64,000 nt of DNA, from assembly GCA_023023105.1 (NCBI GenBank), contig CP083824.1, positions 1,364,001-1,428,000 on the forward strand, in the 5' to 3' direction. Origin of the DNA: Enterobacter ludwigii. GTDB lineage: Bacteria > Pseudomonadota > Gammaproteobacteria > Enterobacterales > Enterobacteriaceae. Every line of letters begins with the position of its first letter. The first letter of the stretch is position 1. The notes beneath the pieces were generated by a model that saw only the letters and a list, made by a program, of their open reading frames with translations, did not search any database and had not been told where the DNA came from. Below are positions 20,062 to 28,916 of the stretch, one piece after another. A program made the position numbers and the translations under genes.

Positions 20062-20188
20062 AGTGAGAAGGTTTGTCGTCCTGTTGCGGCTTGTTGTTAA
20101 ACATATCGCACAGCATGTTCAACAGCATTAAGCGCACTTTGAAGGGGGAGTGAGTAAACACGGTCATACACCTCTTGAATTCGTTCAT
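20060..20188 (-). CDS. mntS: Small manganese chaperone/regulator MntS
   Basis: This encodes the 42-residue protein MNEFKRCMTVFTHSPFKVRL... ending DDKPSH, clearly the MntS small protein encoded by the rybA locus of enterics. In E. coli it is made when manganese is scarce and raises usable intracellular Mn, partly by inhibiting the exporter MntP. The ATG at 20188 has AGGAGGT immediately upstream (complement of 20193-20199). The long antisense-free 3' region ends in the overlapping terminator. An MntR-like box lies ~58 bases upstream, matching its known repression by MntR, which is encoded divergently next door. Confidence 0.93.
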   Translation of the reverse strand: MNEFKRCMTVFTHSPFKVRLMLLNMLCDMFNNKPQQDDKPSH

Positions 20189-20245
20189 AAGACCTCCTGA
20201 TTTTAGATCCCTTCGATCCGTGAAGGGTGACTGCATTACATACAG

Positions 20246-20263
20246 ATATAGCACAGGCTATAT
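20246..20263. promoter_or_regulatory. MntR-type operator
   Basis: ATATAGC-ACAG-GCTATAT is a perfect 7-bp inverted repeat around ACAG, close to the MntR box of enteric mnt genes as I remember it. It lies in the mntS/mntR divergent region, 58 bases before the mntS start, where it would cover the mntS promoter. Confidence 0.75.
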
Positions 20264-20371
20264 TGTATATCTATGGCTATTTCGTTAATTTTTTGTGCTT
20301 ACAGAGTGATGGTTTACAATGTGCGCTCTCGATACCGGGCGCTGGAAGCGTCACCCCACTGAGGAAGTACA

Positions 20372-20845
20372 ATGAACCGTCGCGCAGGTAAGCCAACGAT
20401 GAGAAAAACGACGCAACTGGTGAATGTTGAAGAGCACGTTGAAGGGTTCCGCCAGGTACGTGAAGCGCACCGGCGTGAACTGATTGATGATTATGTGGAA
20501 CTGATTTCCGATCTGATCCGTGAGGTCGGGGAAGCGCGTCAGGTTGATATGGCTGCCAGACTGGGGGTTTCGCAACCTACCGTTGCTAAAATGTTAAAGC
20601 GACTGGCTTCTGTGGGGCTCATTGAAATGATTCCCTGGCGCGGTGTTTTTCTGACGCCGGAGGGGGAGAAGCTTGCGCAGGAGAGCCGCGAGCGTCACCA
20701 GCTCGTTGAGAACTTTTTACTGGTGCTGGGCGTTAGCCCGGAGATCGCCCGCCGGGATGCGGAAGGAATGGAACACCACGTTAGCGAAGAGACGCTGGTT
20801 AAGTTCCGTGAATTTACTCTTAAATATGGTTCCTCCGCTGAATGA
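20372..20845 (+). CDS. mntR: Manganese-responsive regulator MntR
   Basis: This is a 157-residue DtxR-family repressor/activator that senses Mn(II) and controls mntH, mntS and mntP. The winged helix-turn-helix is [22 protein letters not shown] (residues ~62-83). Metal-binding and dimerisation residues lie in [33 protein letters not shown]. It is nearly identical to K-12 MntR (155 residues). GAGGAAG precedes the ATG. Its stop overlaps the ybiR start by four bases, so the two are coupled. Confidence 0.97.
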   Translation: MNRRAGKPTMRKTTQLVNVEEHVEGFRQVREAHRRELIDDYVELISDLIREVGEARQVDMAARLGVSQPTVAKMLKRLASVGLIEMIPWRGVFLTPEGEKLAQESRERHQLVENFLLVLGVSPEIARRDAEGMEHHVSEETLVKFREFTLKYGSSAE

Positions 20846-21942
20846 ACATTCCTGGATTACAGGCCCTGGCACGCGACCGTTTCTTTCATCTCTTATTAAT
20901 TGTTGGCGCAGGGTTAAGTCTCTTTGTCCCTTTTGCGCCACATGCCTGGCCTGCGGCGATTGACTGGCGAACCATCATTACCCTGAGCGGTTTAATGATG
21001 CTCACCAAAGGTGTTGAGCTGAGCGGCTATTTTGACGTACTGGGACGCAAAATGGTGCGCCGCTTTGCTACCGAGCGTAAGTTGTCACTGTTTATGGTCT
21101 TCTCCGCCGCGGTGCTGTCGACCTTTTTGACCAACGACGTAGCACTGTTTATCATCGTGCCCCTCACGCTCACGCTGCGAAAGCTTTGTGAGATCCCGGT
21201 AAGCAGGTTGATCATCTTTGAAGCGCTGGCCGTGAATGCCGGTTCTCTTTTGACCCCCATTGGTAACCCACAAAATATCCTTCTCTGGGGACGTTCCGGT
21301 CTGTCGTTCGCCGCCTTTACCTGGCAGATGACCCCACTGGCGCTGGCGATGATGCTGTCGCTACTGGCGGTTTGCTGGTTTGCTTTTCCTGATAAAAAAC
21401 TGCAATACCACAGCGGAACCACGGGCCCGCAGTGGCAGCCTCGTCTGGTCTGGAGCTGCCTGGGACTGTATATCGTCTTTCTGTTCGCGCTGGAGCTGAA
21501 ATATGAGCTGGTTGGCGTCCTGCTCGTGGCCGCGGGGTTTGTCGTCCTGGCGCGGCGCGTTCTGGTGAGCGTGGACTGGACGTTGCTGCTGGTCTTCATG
21601 GCGATGTTTATTGATGTGCATCTCCTTATCCAGCTTCCGGTACTGCAAAATGTTCTTCACAGTGTCAGCACGCTTTCCCAGCCTGGATTGTGGCTGACGG
21701 CGATTGGCCTGTCTCAGTTTATCAGTAATGTGCCTGCTACCATCCTGCTGCTCAACTATGTGCCACCTGACACGCTCCTGGCCTGGGCAGTTAACATCGG
21801 CGGATTTGGGCTCCTGCCCGGTTCGCTGGCCAATTTGATTGCCTTGCGTATGGCTAACGATCGCCGTATCTGGTGGCGCTTCCATGTCTGGTCGATCCCA
21901 ATGCTGATTTGGGCGGCACTGGCAGGCTTTTTACTGCTTTAG
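20842..21942 (+). CDS. ybiR: Putative anion transporter YbiR
   Basis: This is a 366-residue membrane protein of the ArsB/NhaD ion-transporter superfamily with about ten hydrophobic helices. Conserved stretches include [21 protein letters not shown] and [18 protein letters not shown], the hairpin signatures of the family. The substrate is unknown; translational coupling to mntR (ATGA overlap) hints at a link with metal homeostasis, which is inference. Length is close to K-12 YbiR. Confidence 0.9.
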   Translation: MNIPGLQALARDRFFHLLLIVGAGLSLFVPFAPHAWPAAIDWRTIITLSGLMMLTKGVELSGYFDVLGRKMVRRFATERKLSLFMVFSAAVLSTFLTNDVALFIIVPLTLTLRKLCEIPVSRLIIFEALAVNAGSLLTPIGNPQNILLWGRSGLSFAAFTWQMTPLALAMMLSLLAVCWFAFPDKKLQYHSGTTGPQWQPRLVWSCLGLYIVFLFALELKYELVGVLLVAAGFVVLARRVLVSVDWTLLLVFMAMFIDVHLLIQLPVLQNVLHSVSTLSQPGLWLTAIGLSQFISNVPATILLLNYVPPDTLLAWAVNIGGFGLLPGSLANLIALRMANDRRIWWRFHVWSIPMLIWAALAGFLLL

Positions 21943-21987
21943 AGAAATGGGCAAGAAATAGACAGAAACGACACATTCGCAATGAGA

Positions 21988-22011
21988 ACCAGAGAGGTAT
22001 AACTCTCTGGT
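21988..22011. repeat. Perfect inverted repeat before aldo/keto reductase
   Basis: ACCAGAGAG (21988-21996) and CTCTCTGGT (22003-22011) pair perfectly around GTATAA, 33 bases before the aldo/keto reductase start. No T-run follows, so it may be an operator or leader hairpin rather than a terminator for ybiR. Confidence 0.5.
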
Positions 22012-22043
22012 CGCCATTGGATGAACATTGAGAGGTGTGTCGT

Positions 22044-23084
22044 ATGCGTTATCAAAAACTGGGCAATACCGGTCTGTTTGTTTCCGAACTGTGCCTCGGC
22101 ACCATGACCTTCGGTGGAGAAGGGGGGATGTGGGGCAAAATTGGTCAACTGCAGCAACGCGACGCCGAGCAGCTTGTAGGCCGCGCGCTGGATGCCGGGA
22201 TCAACTTTATCGACACCGCGGACGTTTACTCTGAAGGGCGGTCAGAGGAGATCACCGGTCAGGCGCTGAAAAACCTGAAAGTACCGCGCGAGAACGTGGT
22301 GGTTGCCACCAAAGTGTTCGGTGAAACGGGCACGGCAGGGGTGAACTCACGCGGCAGTTCCCGCTATCACATCATCAGCAGCGTAAAAGAGAGCCTGCGC
22401 CGCCTCCAGCTCGAACATATCGATCTCTATCAGCTACACGGTTTCGACCCTGCAACACCCATCGAAGAGACGCTCTATGCGCTGGATAATCTGGTGCAGC
22501 AAGGCCATGTACGTTATATCGGCGTCTCGAACTGGGCGGCGTGGCAAATTACCAAAGCGCTCGGTATGTCTGAACGTCTTGGGCTGGCGCGTTTCGCGTC
22601 ACTGCAGGCGTATTACACCATTGCCGGACGCGATCTTGAACGTGAGCTGGTACCGATGATGCAGAGCGAAGGGGTCGGGCTGATGGTCTGGAGCCCGCTG
22701 GCTGGCGGCCTGCTGAGCGGAAAATATGGCCGCGACGGGCAGAGCGAAGCAGGTGGCCGTCGTCTGGAGTTCGACTTCCCGCCGGTGAATAAAGAGCGCG
22801 CCTTCGACTGCGTGGACGTGATGCGCACTATCGCCGAAAGCAAGGGCGTCTCCGTCGCGCAAATCGCGCTGGCGTGGCTGCTGCATCAAAAAGCCGTGAC
22901 CAGCGTGATAATTGGTGCCAAACGTGTTGAGCAACTGGACGATAATATTGCCGCGACCGGGATCAGCCTGAGCGAACCAGAGCTAAAACAGCTCGATGCC
23001 GTAAGCGCGTTGCCACGCGAGTATCCTGGCTGGATGCTGGAGCGGCAGGGAGAATATCGCCGCAATCAGTTAATGCAACAGTAA
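22044..23084 (+). CDS. Aldo/keto reductase
   Basis: This is a 346-residue NADPH-type aldo/keto reductase of the bacterial YajO/voltage-channel-beta-like group. The catalytic tetrad is visible: Asp57 and Tyr62 (FIDTADVYSEGRSEE), Lys90 (VVATKVFG) and His132 (LYQLHGFD). The C-terminal cofactor loop shows as SVIIGAKRVEQLDDN. The ATG at 22044 follows AGAGG at the right spacing. It is not part of the K-12 backbone here and seems to be its own unit, with an inverted repeat upstream and a terminator downstream. The substrate cannot be inferred from sequence. Confidence 0.9.
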   Translation: MRYQKLGNTGLFVSELCLGTMTFGGEGGMWGKIGQLQQRDAEQLVGRALDAGINFIDTADVYSEGRSEEITGQALKNLKVPRENVVVATKVFGETGTAGVNSRGSSRYHIISSVKESLRRLQLEHIDLYQLHGFDPATPIEETLYALDNLVQQGHVRYIGVSNWAAWQITKALGMSERLGLARFASLQAYYTIAGRDLERELVPMMQSEGVGLMVWSPLAGGLLSGKYGRDGQSEAGGRRLEFDFPPVNKERAFDCVDVMRTIAESKGVSVAQIALAWLLHQKAVTSVIIGAKRVEQLDDNIAATGISLSEPELKQLDAVSALPREYPGWMLERQGEYRRNQLMQQ

Positions 23085-23094
23085 CCTTTCTTAT

Positions 23095-23126
23095 CCCGGT
23101 GACAGTTTGCTCACCGGTTTTTTTTC
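23095..23126 (+). terminator. Terminator of aldo/keto reductase gene
   Basis: CCGGTGA (23096-23102) pairs with TCACCGG (23111-23117), followed by eight Ts. It separates the reductase from the beta-glucoside operon. Confidence 0.93.
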
Positions 23127-23157
23127 CTGCATTGCTCACAAAAAACGATCCTCCTCT

Positions 23158-23217
23158 TTGATTGATTTTTCATCTTCGCCTATATGACTAGTCATGAAAT
23201 TTTAAATGACTAGTCAT
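23158..23217 (+). promoter_or_regulatory. Promoter with two identical GntR-type operators
   Basis: The perfect palindrome ATGACTAGTCAT occurs twice, at 23184-23195 and 23206-23217, 22 bases apart (about two helical turns). A plausible promoter (TTGATT at 23158-23163, 17-base spacer, TATATG at 23181-23186) places the first copy over the -10 region and the second just before the ribosome-binding site AAGGGAGGGG. The likely binder is the GntR/HutC-type regulator encoded at the end of this operon (25997); that pairing is inferred. Confidence 0.75.
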
Positions 23218-23230
23218 AAGGGAGGGGACG

Positions 23231-24607
23231 ATGAATCAATTACTGCCAGCCAACTTTTTATGGGGTAACTCGGTGTCGAGCATGCAGACGGAAGGCGCAT
23301 GGAACGAGGGCGGGAAGGGGATGTCGGTATATGACATTCGTGAGGCCGGAGAAAACGTCTCCGACTGGAAAGTCGCAACGGACTCTTACCACCGTTATCG
23401 GGAAGATTTCGACCTGATGCAGGACCTGGGCATGAATTGCTATCGCTTTCAGATCGCCTGGAGCCGCGTCTGCCCGCAGGGTGATGGTGACTTTAATGAC
23501 GAAGGTATCGCCTTTTATGACCGCTTTATTGACGATCTGATTGCCCGTGGTATTGAGCCGATGATTTGTCTCTACCACTTCGATATGCCGCTGGCGCTGG
23601 CGCAGGAGTACAACGGTTTTAACGATCGCCATGTGATGGATGCCTTTATTCGCTATGGCAAAAAGATGATCGACTGCTTCGGCGATCGCGTGAAGTACTG
23701 GCTGACCTTCAACGAGCAGAACATCTTCCATATGCCGGAAGCCTTCCGGATATCCGGCTACATGAAAGGGGAGAAAACCCTGCGCGAGCTGTACGAGCTA
23801 CAGCACCATACAATGGTGGCGCACATGGCGTTGACTGAGTATCTGCACCAGACCAAACCGGGGAAATTGATGGGCGGCATGCTGGCGCATCAGCTGATCT
23901 ATCCGGCCACCTGCAAACCGCGCGATATATTCTGTGCACAACAATACGATGAATTCCTCAACCAAAACCTGCTGCGAGTGTTTGCCGGTCAGGGCTACAG
24001 CCCGGCGGTGTTGGCAGTGGTGGAGCAGGAAGGCTTTAGTGACATCTACCGTGCCGACGATCTCCAGCTTCTGGCGCGCACTAAAAACGACTTCATGGCG
24101 TTCAGCTACTACGCCAGTAAAACCCTGGACAGTGATGCAATCCCCGAAGGCACACCGGTGAACTATTACCTGCTGCACGGCGAGAAAAACAACCCGTACC
24201 TGAAGGCCACCGAGTGGAACTGGCAGATCGATCCGCTGGGCTTCCGCACCATCATCACCCGCTACGCCAACGACTGGCGCCTGCCGGTGTTCCCGATCGA
24301 GAACGGCATTGGGGTGATTGAGTCCTGGGACGGCGTGAACCCGATTGATGACACCTACCGTATCGACTATCACCGGGCGCATATCGAGGCCATGAAGGAG
24401 GCGATGTTCGAGGACGGGGCGGAAGTGATCGGCTATCTCGGCTGGGGCCTCATCGACATTCTCAGCTCTCAGGGGGACATGCGTAAACGCTACGGTGTGG
24501 TTTACGTCAACCGTGAAAACCATGACCTGAAAGACCTGAAACGTGTGCCCAAGAAAAGTTACGCGTGGTTAAAACAGGTTATTCATACCAACGGACGCGA
24601 GATGTAA
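23231..24607 (+). CDS. GH1 6-phospho-beta-glucosidase
   Basis: This is a 458-residue glycoside hydrolase family 1 enzyme. The acid/base Glu162 is in LTFNEQN, and the nucleophile Glu357 in PIENGIG. The C-terminal GDMRKRYGVVYV corresponds to the Ser/Lys/Tyr phosphate-binding motif of 6-phospho-glycosidases, so it should hydrolyse phosphorylated beta-glucosides delivered by a PTS. AAGGGAGGGG precedes the ATG. It is the first gene of a three-gene unit with the PTS IIC and GntR-type genes. The sugar could be cellobiose-like or an aryl-glucoside. Confidence 0.92.
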   Translation: MNQLLPANFLWGNSVSSMQTEGAWNEGGKGMSVYDIREAGENVSDWKVATDSYHRYREDFDLMQDLGMNCYRFQIAWSRVCPQGDGDFNDEGIAFYDRFIDDLIARGIEPMICLYHFDMPLALAQEYNGFNDRHVMDAFIRYGKKMIDCFGDRVKYWLTFNEQNIFHMPEAFRISGYMKGEKTLRELYELQHHTMVAHMALTEYLHQTKPGKLMGGMLAHQLIYPATCKPRDIFCAQQYDEFLNQNLLRVFAGQGYSPAVLAVVEQEGFSDIYRADDLQLLARTKNDFMAFSYYASKTLDSDAIPEGTPVNYYLLHGEKNNPYLKATEWNWQIDPLGFRTIITRYANDWRLPVFPIENGIGVIESWDGVNPIDDTYRIDYHRAHIEAMKEAMFEDGAEVIGYLGWGLIDILSSQGDMRKRYGVVYVNRENHDLKDLKRVPKKSYAWLKQVIHTNGREM

Positions 24608-24658
24608 GTTGTACGCTGCCGGGCCGTTTTTGTGACTGATTGATGGGAAATATCCGCT

Positions 24659-25981
24659 ATGTCTGAAACAAAAATAACACCGCATATGCAGTCCTTTGTC
24701 GATAAATTTGTAGAGTTCTCGGCGCGTCTGGCAAACCAGGTGCACCTGCGTTCCCTGCGCGATGCTTTCGCCACGGTAATGCCGATTTTCATCCTCGCGG
24801 GTCTGGCGGTGCTGGTGAATAACGTGGTCTTTCCGTGGATCTTTGAAGGCGACACGCTGGCACAATGTAAGCTGTGGGGGGAGGCGATAATCAACGGCAC
24901 GCTGAATATCGCTGCGCTGCTATTGGCTCCAATGATTGCCTGGTCGCTGGCGCGCAACAAAGATTTCGACAATCCGGTCTCGGCAGTGGTTATCGCCGTC
25001 AGCAGTTTTATCATCATGATGCCGATGCGCTTACAGCTCACGCCCGTCGGCAGCGATACCACGGTGAACGTCACCCAGGTGCTGACGTTTGCCAATATCG
25101 GCTCCACCGGGATTTTCGCCGGGGTGTTGATTGGTTTGCTTTCAACGGAGTTGTTTATTGCTATTTCGCGCCTGAAAGCACTGCATATTTCGCTCGGAGA
25201 GAATGTGCCACCTGCGGTGAGTAAATCGTTTACTGCGCTGATCCCAACTATTTTCACGCTCTCTCTGTTTGCGGTACTGGCGGCTCTGCTGGCAAGCGTG
25301 CTGCATACGGATTTGATCCATCTGATCACTACCTTTATTCAGCAGCCACTTCGACTCATCAACACCAGTCTGCCGGGCACGATCTTTATCTATAGTTTTG
25401 GTAATTTCCTGTTTACGCTCGGTATTCATCAGTCGGTGGTCAATAGCGTGGTGCTGGAGCCGTTCCTGCTGATCAACACCAATGAGAACATGCTGGCCTT
25501 CGCCAACGGCCAGCCGATCCCGCACATCATCAACAACATCTTCGTGCCGACGTTTGGCATGGTGGGTGGCACGGGCAGCACTATTTCCCTGTTGATAGCT
25601 ATTTTTATCTTCTCGCGCCAAAAATCGGCGAAACAGGTGGCGCGCCTGTCGCTGGCGCCAGGCCTGTTTAACATCAACGAGCCGGTCATTTTTGGCTTGC
25701 CGATAGTGTTTAACCTGCCGTTGATGATCCCCTTTGTACTTTTGCCTGCCATTGGCATCTACTTTGCCTGGCTCTGTACCACGCTGGGATTAATGTCGCG
25801 TTGTGTAGTGATGATTCCCTGGACAACGCCACCCATCCTGAGTGCCTGGCTGGCGACAGCAGGAGACTGGCGAGCGGTGGTGGTGCAGTTGGCAATCATT
25901 GTTTTTGGTGTATTCTTCTACCTGCCTTTCCTCAAAATTGCCGAGAGAGTGGCGTTGAAAAACAGCGGGATAGAAAACTAG
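24659..25981 (+). CDS. PTS IIC permease, lactose/cellobiose family
   Basis: This is a 440-residue PTS EIIC membrane protein of the Lac (cellobiose/chitobiose) family. The start ATG is at 24659. About ten hydrophobic segments and the family signature GLFNINEPVIFGLPIVFNLP (near residue 340) are present. It lies 51 bases after the GH1 gene and just before the regulator. No IIA or IIB gene is present in the window, so phosphoryl transfer must borrow IIA/IIB from another cellobiose-type system, for example a chb locus elsewhere. Confidence 0.92.
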   Translation: MSETKITPHMQSFVDKFVEFSARLANQVHLRSLRDAFATVMPIFILAGLAVLVNNVVFPWIFEGDTLAQCKLWGEAIINGTLNIAALLLAPMIAWSLARNKDFDNPVSAVVIAVSSFIIMMPMRLQLTPVGSDTTVNVTQVLTFANIGSTGIFAGVLIGLLSTELFIAISRLKALHISLGENVPPAVSKSFTALIPTIFTLSLFAVLAALLASVLHTDLIHLITTFIQQPLRLINTSLPGTIFIYSFGNFLFTLGIHQSVVNSVVLEPFLLINTNENMLAFANGQPIPHIINNIFVPTFGMVGGTGSTISLLIAIFIFSRQKSAKQVARLSLAPGLFNINEPVIFGLPIVFNLPLMIPFVLLPAIGIYFAWLCTTLGLMSRCVVMIPWTTPPILSAWLATAGDWRAVVVQLAIIVFGVFFYLPFLKIAERVALKNSGIEN

Positions 25982-25996
25982 CAGAAAGGAAGGACG

Positions 25997-26713
25997 ATGG
26001 CGGCGAAGTACATCACCATAGCGCGGGAAATTAAGAAACGCATTATCAGTCAGCAGTATGCCGCCAATGAACCGCTGCCGGATCAGTTTGCGCTGGCGGC
26101 GGAGTTCAACTCCAGCCGGATGACCATCCAGCAGGCAATGCGGCAGCTGATTGTGGAAGGACTGGTTTATACCCGCCAGGGGCAGGGGACATTCATCCGC
26201 AAAAATTTCCTCCAGCTTTCACAGTGGGATCTCTCCGGCAGTGATTACTTTGGGGCGACTAAAACGTGGGAACATTTGGGAACGGTGACCAGCCAGGTGG
26301 TGCACTTTGAGCTGCGTTTCCCGAACGAGAAAGAGCAGGTATCGCTGATGATTAACGCCGATGCGCCTGTCTATGACTTTATTCGTTTACGTTTGCTCAA
26401 CGGTGAACCTATGTCGCTGGATTCAACGGTGATGCCAATGAACCTGGTCCCCGGCCTGACGAAAAGCCATCTCGAGGGTTCGGTATTTCAGTACGTCCAG
26501 GAGACGCTGGGGCTGAAAATTATGGGGTCGTACCGGATTGTACGGGCGTTAAAACCCAATACGCTGGACAGACAACATCTTGTCTGCGAGCAGACCGATC
26601 CCGTACTGGAAGTGGAGCAGGTTATTTATCTGGAAGATGGCACACCACTGGAGTATGCCCACTGTCACTATCGTTACGATCACGGCGGGATTGTGATCGT
26701 CAATAACGGCTAG
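25997..26713 (+). CDS. GntR-family (HutC/UTRA) regulator of the beta-glucoside operon
   Basis: This is a 238-residue regulator with an N-terminal winged helix-turn-helix (PDQFALAAEFNSSRMTIQQAMRQLIVEGLVYTRQG, residues ~31-65) and a C-terminal UTRA ligand domain (VYDFIRLRLLNGEPMSLDSTVMP ... VEQVIYLEDGTPLEYAHCHYRYDH). AGAAAGGAAGGAC precedes the ATG. It is the third gene of the operon, so it would be self-regulated through the ATGACTAGTCAT pair at 23184-23217. The effector is probably the phosphorylated sugar, by analogy with TreR and NagR-like proteins. Confidence 0.9.
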   Translation: MAAKYITIAREIKKRIISQQYAANEPLPDQFALAAEFNSSRMTIQQAMRQLIVEGLVYTRQGQGTFIRKNFLQLSQWDLSGSDYFGATKTWEHLGTVTSQVVHFELRFPNEKEQVSLMINADAPVYDFIRLRLLNGEPMSLDSTVMPMNLVPGLTKSHLEGSVFQYVQETLGLKIMGSYRIVRALKPNTLDRQHLVCEQTDPVLEVEQVIYLEDGTPLEYAHCHYRYDHGGIVIVNNG

Positions 26714-26721
26714 CTACACTG

Positions 26722-27531
26722 TCAGGCGCACGATTCGAAATAGCTGTCGGTGTCTTGTATATAAAGATCGTTCTGGCACAGATGCTGGATTTGACCTGGC
26801 TTAAATGTAAAACGGACTTTTTGAAGCCAGGAACGTTTTATTTTGCTGGTATTGTCACGTGATAATCCGTAGTCATGGATTATCTCATGAACAAAACGAA
26901 TGCTTTGTGCAGAAACATAGACAGGTGTTTTGGTTAGCTGAATCAGTTTGCTGATCCAAATATCATCCGCTCGAGGACAAACCTTAATGAAGTCCTCGTT
27001 ATAATGGAAATATTCCGGGATCATTCTCTTCTTGAGTACAACGCCCCCGAGACCTGTGATGATATAGTTCTGTTCAACGACTTTTGGGACCGTGATAAGC
27101 GGGAAATTACGATAGGTATCAAGAAGATCTTTCTTCTTTTTTACCGTTTCTCGCACACGCGCAGCCACCACAAATTCCTGATTGTGGCGGTAAAAATCAT
27201 CCAGCAGTGTTTCCGCCCAAATTTCGTTGTAAATAGCGTCATCGTCAGCATAAATCAGAATATCGTCTTCCGTTGCTGCTTGTAGCGCCGGAAACAATTT
27301 CCGATATGGTCCGGTATTTTTAACCCATTTAAAGACCAGATTGGTGCCCGTCTGGCGAATTTTCTGCGCCCATTCAGGCTCTTCAGTGATGCCTTCGTCA
27401 CTGAGATAAGGTGTACTGGAGACCCACACAACAATTTGATCGACCTTTTTACTCTGGTTCGCCAGTGACCACACTGTTTGCGAACAGAGATAAAGACGCG
27501 ATTTTGTCGTTGTTAAGTTAATACTGATCAT
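26722..27531 (-). CDS. Putative family-2-like glycosyltransferase
   Basis: This is a 269-residue cytosolic protein with no membrane segment. An acidic cluster ILIYADDDAIYN (residues ~93-104) resembles the DxD metal/nucleotide-sugar motif of GT-A glycosyltransferases. The N-terminal beta-alpha pattern (MISINLTTTKSRLYLCSQTVWSL, then QIVVWVSS) and CPRADDIWISKLI, which resembles the ED-containing acceptor motif, fit the same fold. The ATG at 27531 was chosen over an upstream TTG. The gene and its 5' flank are visibly AT-richer than their neighbours and lack partner polysaccharide genes, suggesting horizontal gain. Donor and acceptor are unknown. Confidence 0.65.
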   Translation of the reverse strand: MISINLTTTKSRLYLCSQTVWSLANQSKKVDQIVVWVSSTPYLSDEGITEEPEWAQKIRQTGTNLVFKWVKNTGPYRKLFPALQAATEDDILIYADDDAIYNEIWAETLLDDFYRHNQEFVVAARVRETVKKKKDLLDTYRNFPLITVPKVVEQNYIITGLGGVVLKKRMIPEYFHYNEDFIKVCPRADDIWISKLIQLTKTPVYVSAQSIRFVHEIIHDYGLSRDNTSKIKRSWLQKVRFTFKPGQIQHLCQNDLYIQDTDSYFESCA

Positions 27532-27718
27532 CAAACTGAGCGGGCTCCAGGAAATAAAAAAACCTGATAAATACAGATTAAACTGATTTTACAAGTACGC
27601 GCATCATAACATTTAGAGGGGCGGATGTAACCCCGCCGGGTTAGCAGAAAATGGCAAGAATGGGACTTATGGCAAAATTGCTATTAAGACATGATGAGAG
27701 TGTTCGGTTTCGGAAAGC

Positions 27719-27748
27719 AAAAAGACCCCGATAACTCGGGGTCTTTTT
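27719..27748. terminator. Bidirectional terminator near ldtB
   Basis: AAAAAGACCCCG (27719-27730) and CGGGGTCTTTTT (27737-27748) form a perfect 12-bp stem with A- and T-runs on either side, so it can act on both strands. It mainly serves ldtB, whose stop is 26 bases away. The rest of the 27535-27773 gap is AT-rich, with no other signal. Confidence 0.9.
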
Positions 27749-27773
27749 AAGAGACTTATGTGGAGCAGGTTGA

Positions 27774-28694
27774 TTAGTTCAAACGCACCGGCATACCGGA
27801 GCGGTTCTGCACGGCCTGGTCAACAATCGTCGTCTCTACGTCCGGTTGAGAGGTTACTGACTGCACTGCGCTGTTCAGCGTAACCGGTACGATTTCGTTA
27901 TTGTTGATCTGATCTTCGCTGGTGGACAGCGGGTTGTGCACTTCAATATAACGGCTGCCATCAGGCTCAGACGTGGCTTTCACCGGTTCGTTGATGAACT
28001 GCACGCGCGTGCCGACAGGTACGTTTTCGAACAGGAATTTGATGTCTTCGTTACGCAGGCGCACACAACCGTGGCTAACGCGCAGGCCAATACCGAAGTT
28101 AGCGTTGGTACCGTGGATCGCATATAGACGGCCAATGTACAGCGCGTACAGACCCATCGGGTTATCCGGGCCTGCCGGTACAACGGCTGGCAGCGGTTCG
28201 CCCGCAGCGATGTATTCCGCGTGCATTTTGGCCGTCGGCGTCCAGGTTGGGCCTGCTTTCTTACGCTCAACTTTAGTGGTCCAGTTCATTGGCGTGTCTT
28301 TGCCCAACTGGCCGATACCGATTGGCAGCACAATAACGGTGTTGGTGCCTTTCGGGTAGTAATACAGACGCATTTCCGCGCTGTTAATGACGATACCTTC
28401 GTGAACGGTATCCGGCAGGATCAGCTGCTGTGGAATATTCAGCACGGTACCCGCTTTCGGCAGATACGGGTCAACGCCCGGGTTCGCTTCCAGCATGTTA
28501 GACAGGCCCAGCTGGTACTGTGCAGCGAAATACTCCAGTGGCTGAGAGTTACCTTCTGGTACCGTCACCACCTGGTTCTGGCCTACCAGACGGCTACCGT
28601 CTGTTGGCAGGGGATACGTCACCGCAGACGCGGTCTTACAAAAACCTACTACGGCTAACGCCGCCGCAAAAAGCGTTGTTAATTTCATGTTCAT
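27774..28694 (-). CDS. ldtB: L,D-transpeptidase LdtB (YbiS)
   Basis: This is a 306-residue periplasmic YkuD-fold L,D-transpeptidase that attaches Braun lipoprotein to peptidoglycan meso-diaminopimelate. The order is a signal peptide ([24 protein letters not shown]), a LysM-like segment ([21 protein letters not shown] ... [10 protein letters not shown]), and the catalytic domain with YAIHGTN and SHGCVRLRN; Cys210 is the nucleophile. Same length as K-12. It is monocistronic. Confidence 0.97.
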   Translation of the reverse strand: MNMKLTTLFAAALAVVGFCKTASAVTYPLPTDGSRLVGQNQVVTVPEGNSQPLEYFAAQYQLGLSNMLEANPGVDPYLPKAGTVLNIPQQLILPDTVHEGIVINSAEMRLYYYPKGTNTVIVLPIGIGQLGKDTPMNWTTKVERKKAGPTWTPTAKMHAEYIAAGEPLPAVVPAGPDNPMGLYALYIGRLYAIHGTNANFGIGLRVSHGCVRLRNEDIKFLFENVPVGTRVQFINEPVKATSEPDGSRYIEVHNPLSTSEDQINNNEIVPVTLNSAVQSVTSQPDVETTIVDQAVQNRSGMPVRLN

Positions 28695-28916
28695 GTTGTG
28701 CGAGGTATCTAAGCCATTCTGGCGATGAGTTGATAAGTCTGAATCTGTGATGGGAGCGCATTATATGTGCATTCCCGCTAACAGGGAATTCAGATGTGTA
28801 CGAAATCACACTTTTTTCGATTTTGTTAAAGTTTAGTGGATTGCGGCAACGCGGGATCTCAATTCGGAATTGTGGCATAATGCCGTGTTTATCACACTTT
28901 TCGCAGGAATCTCTCC

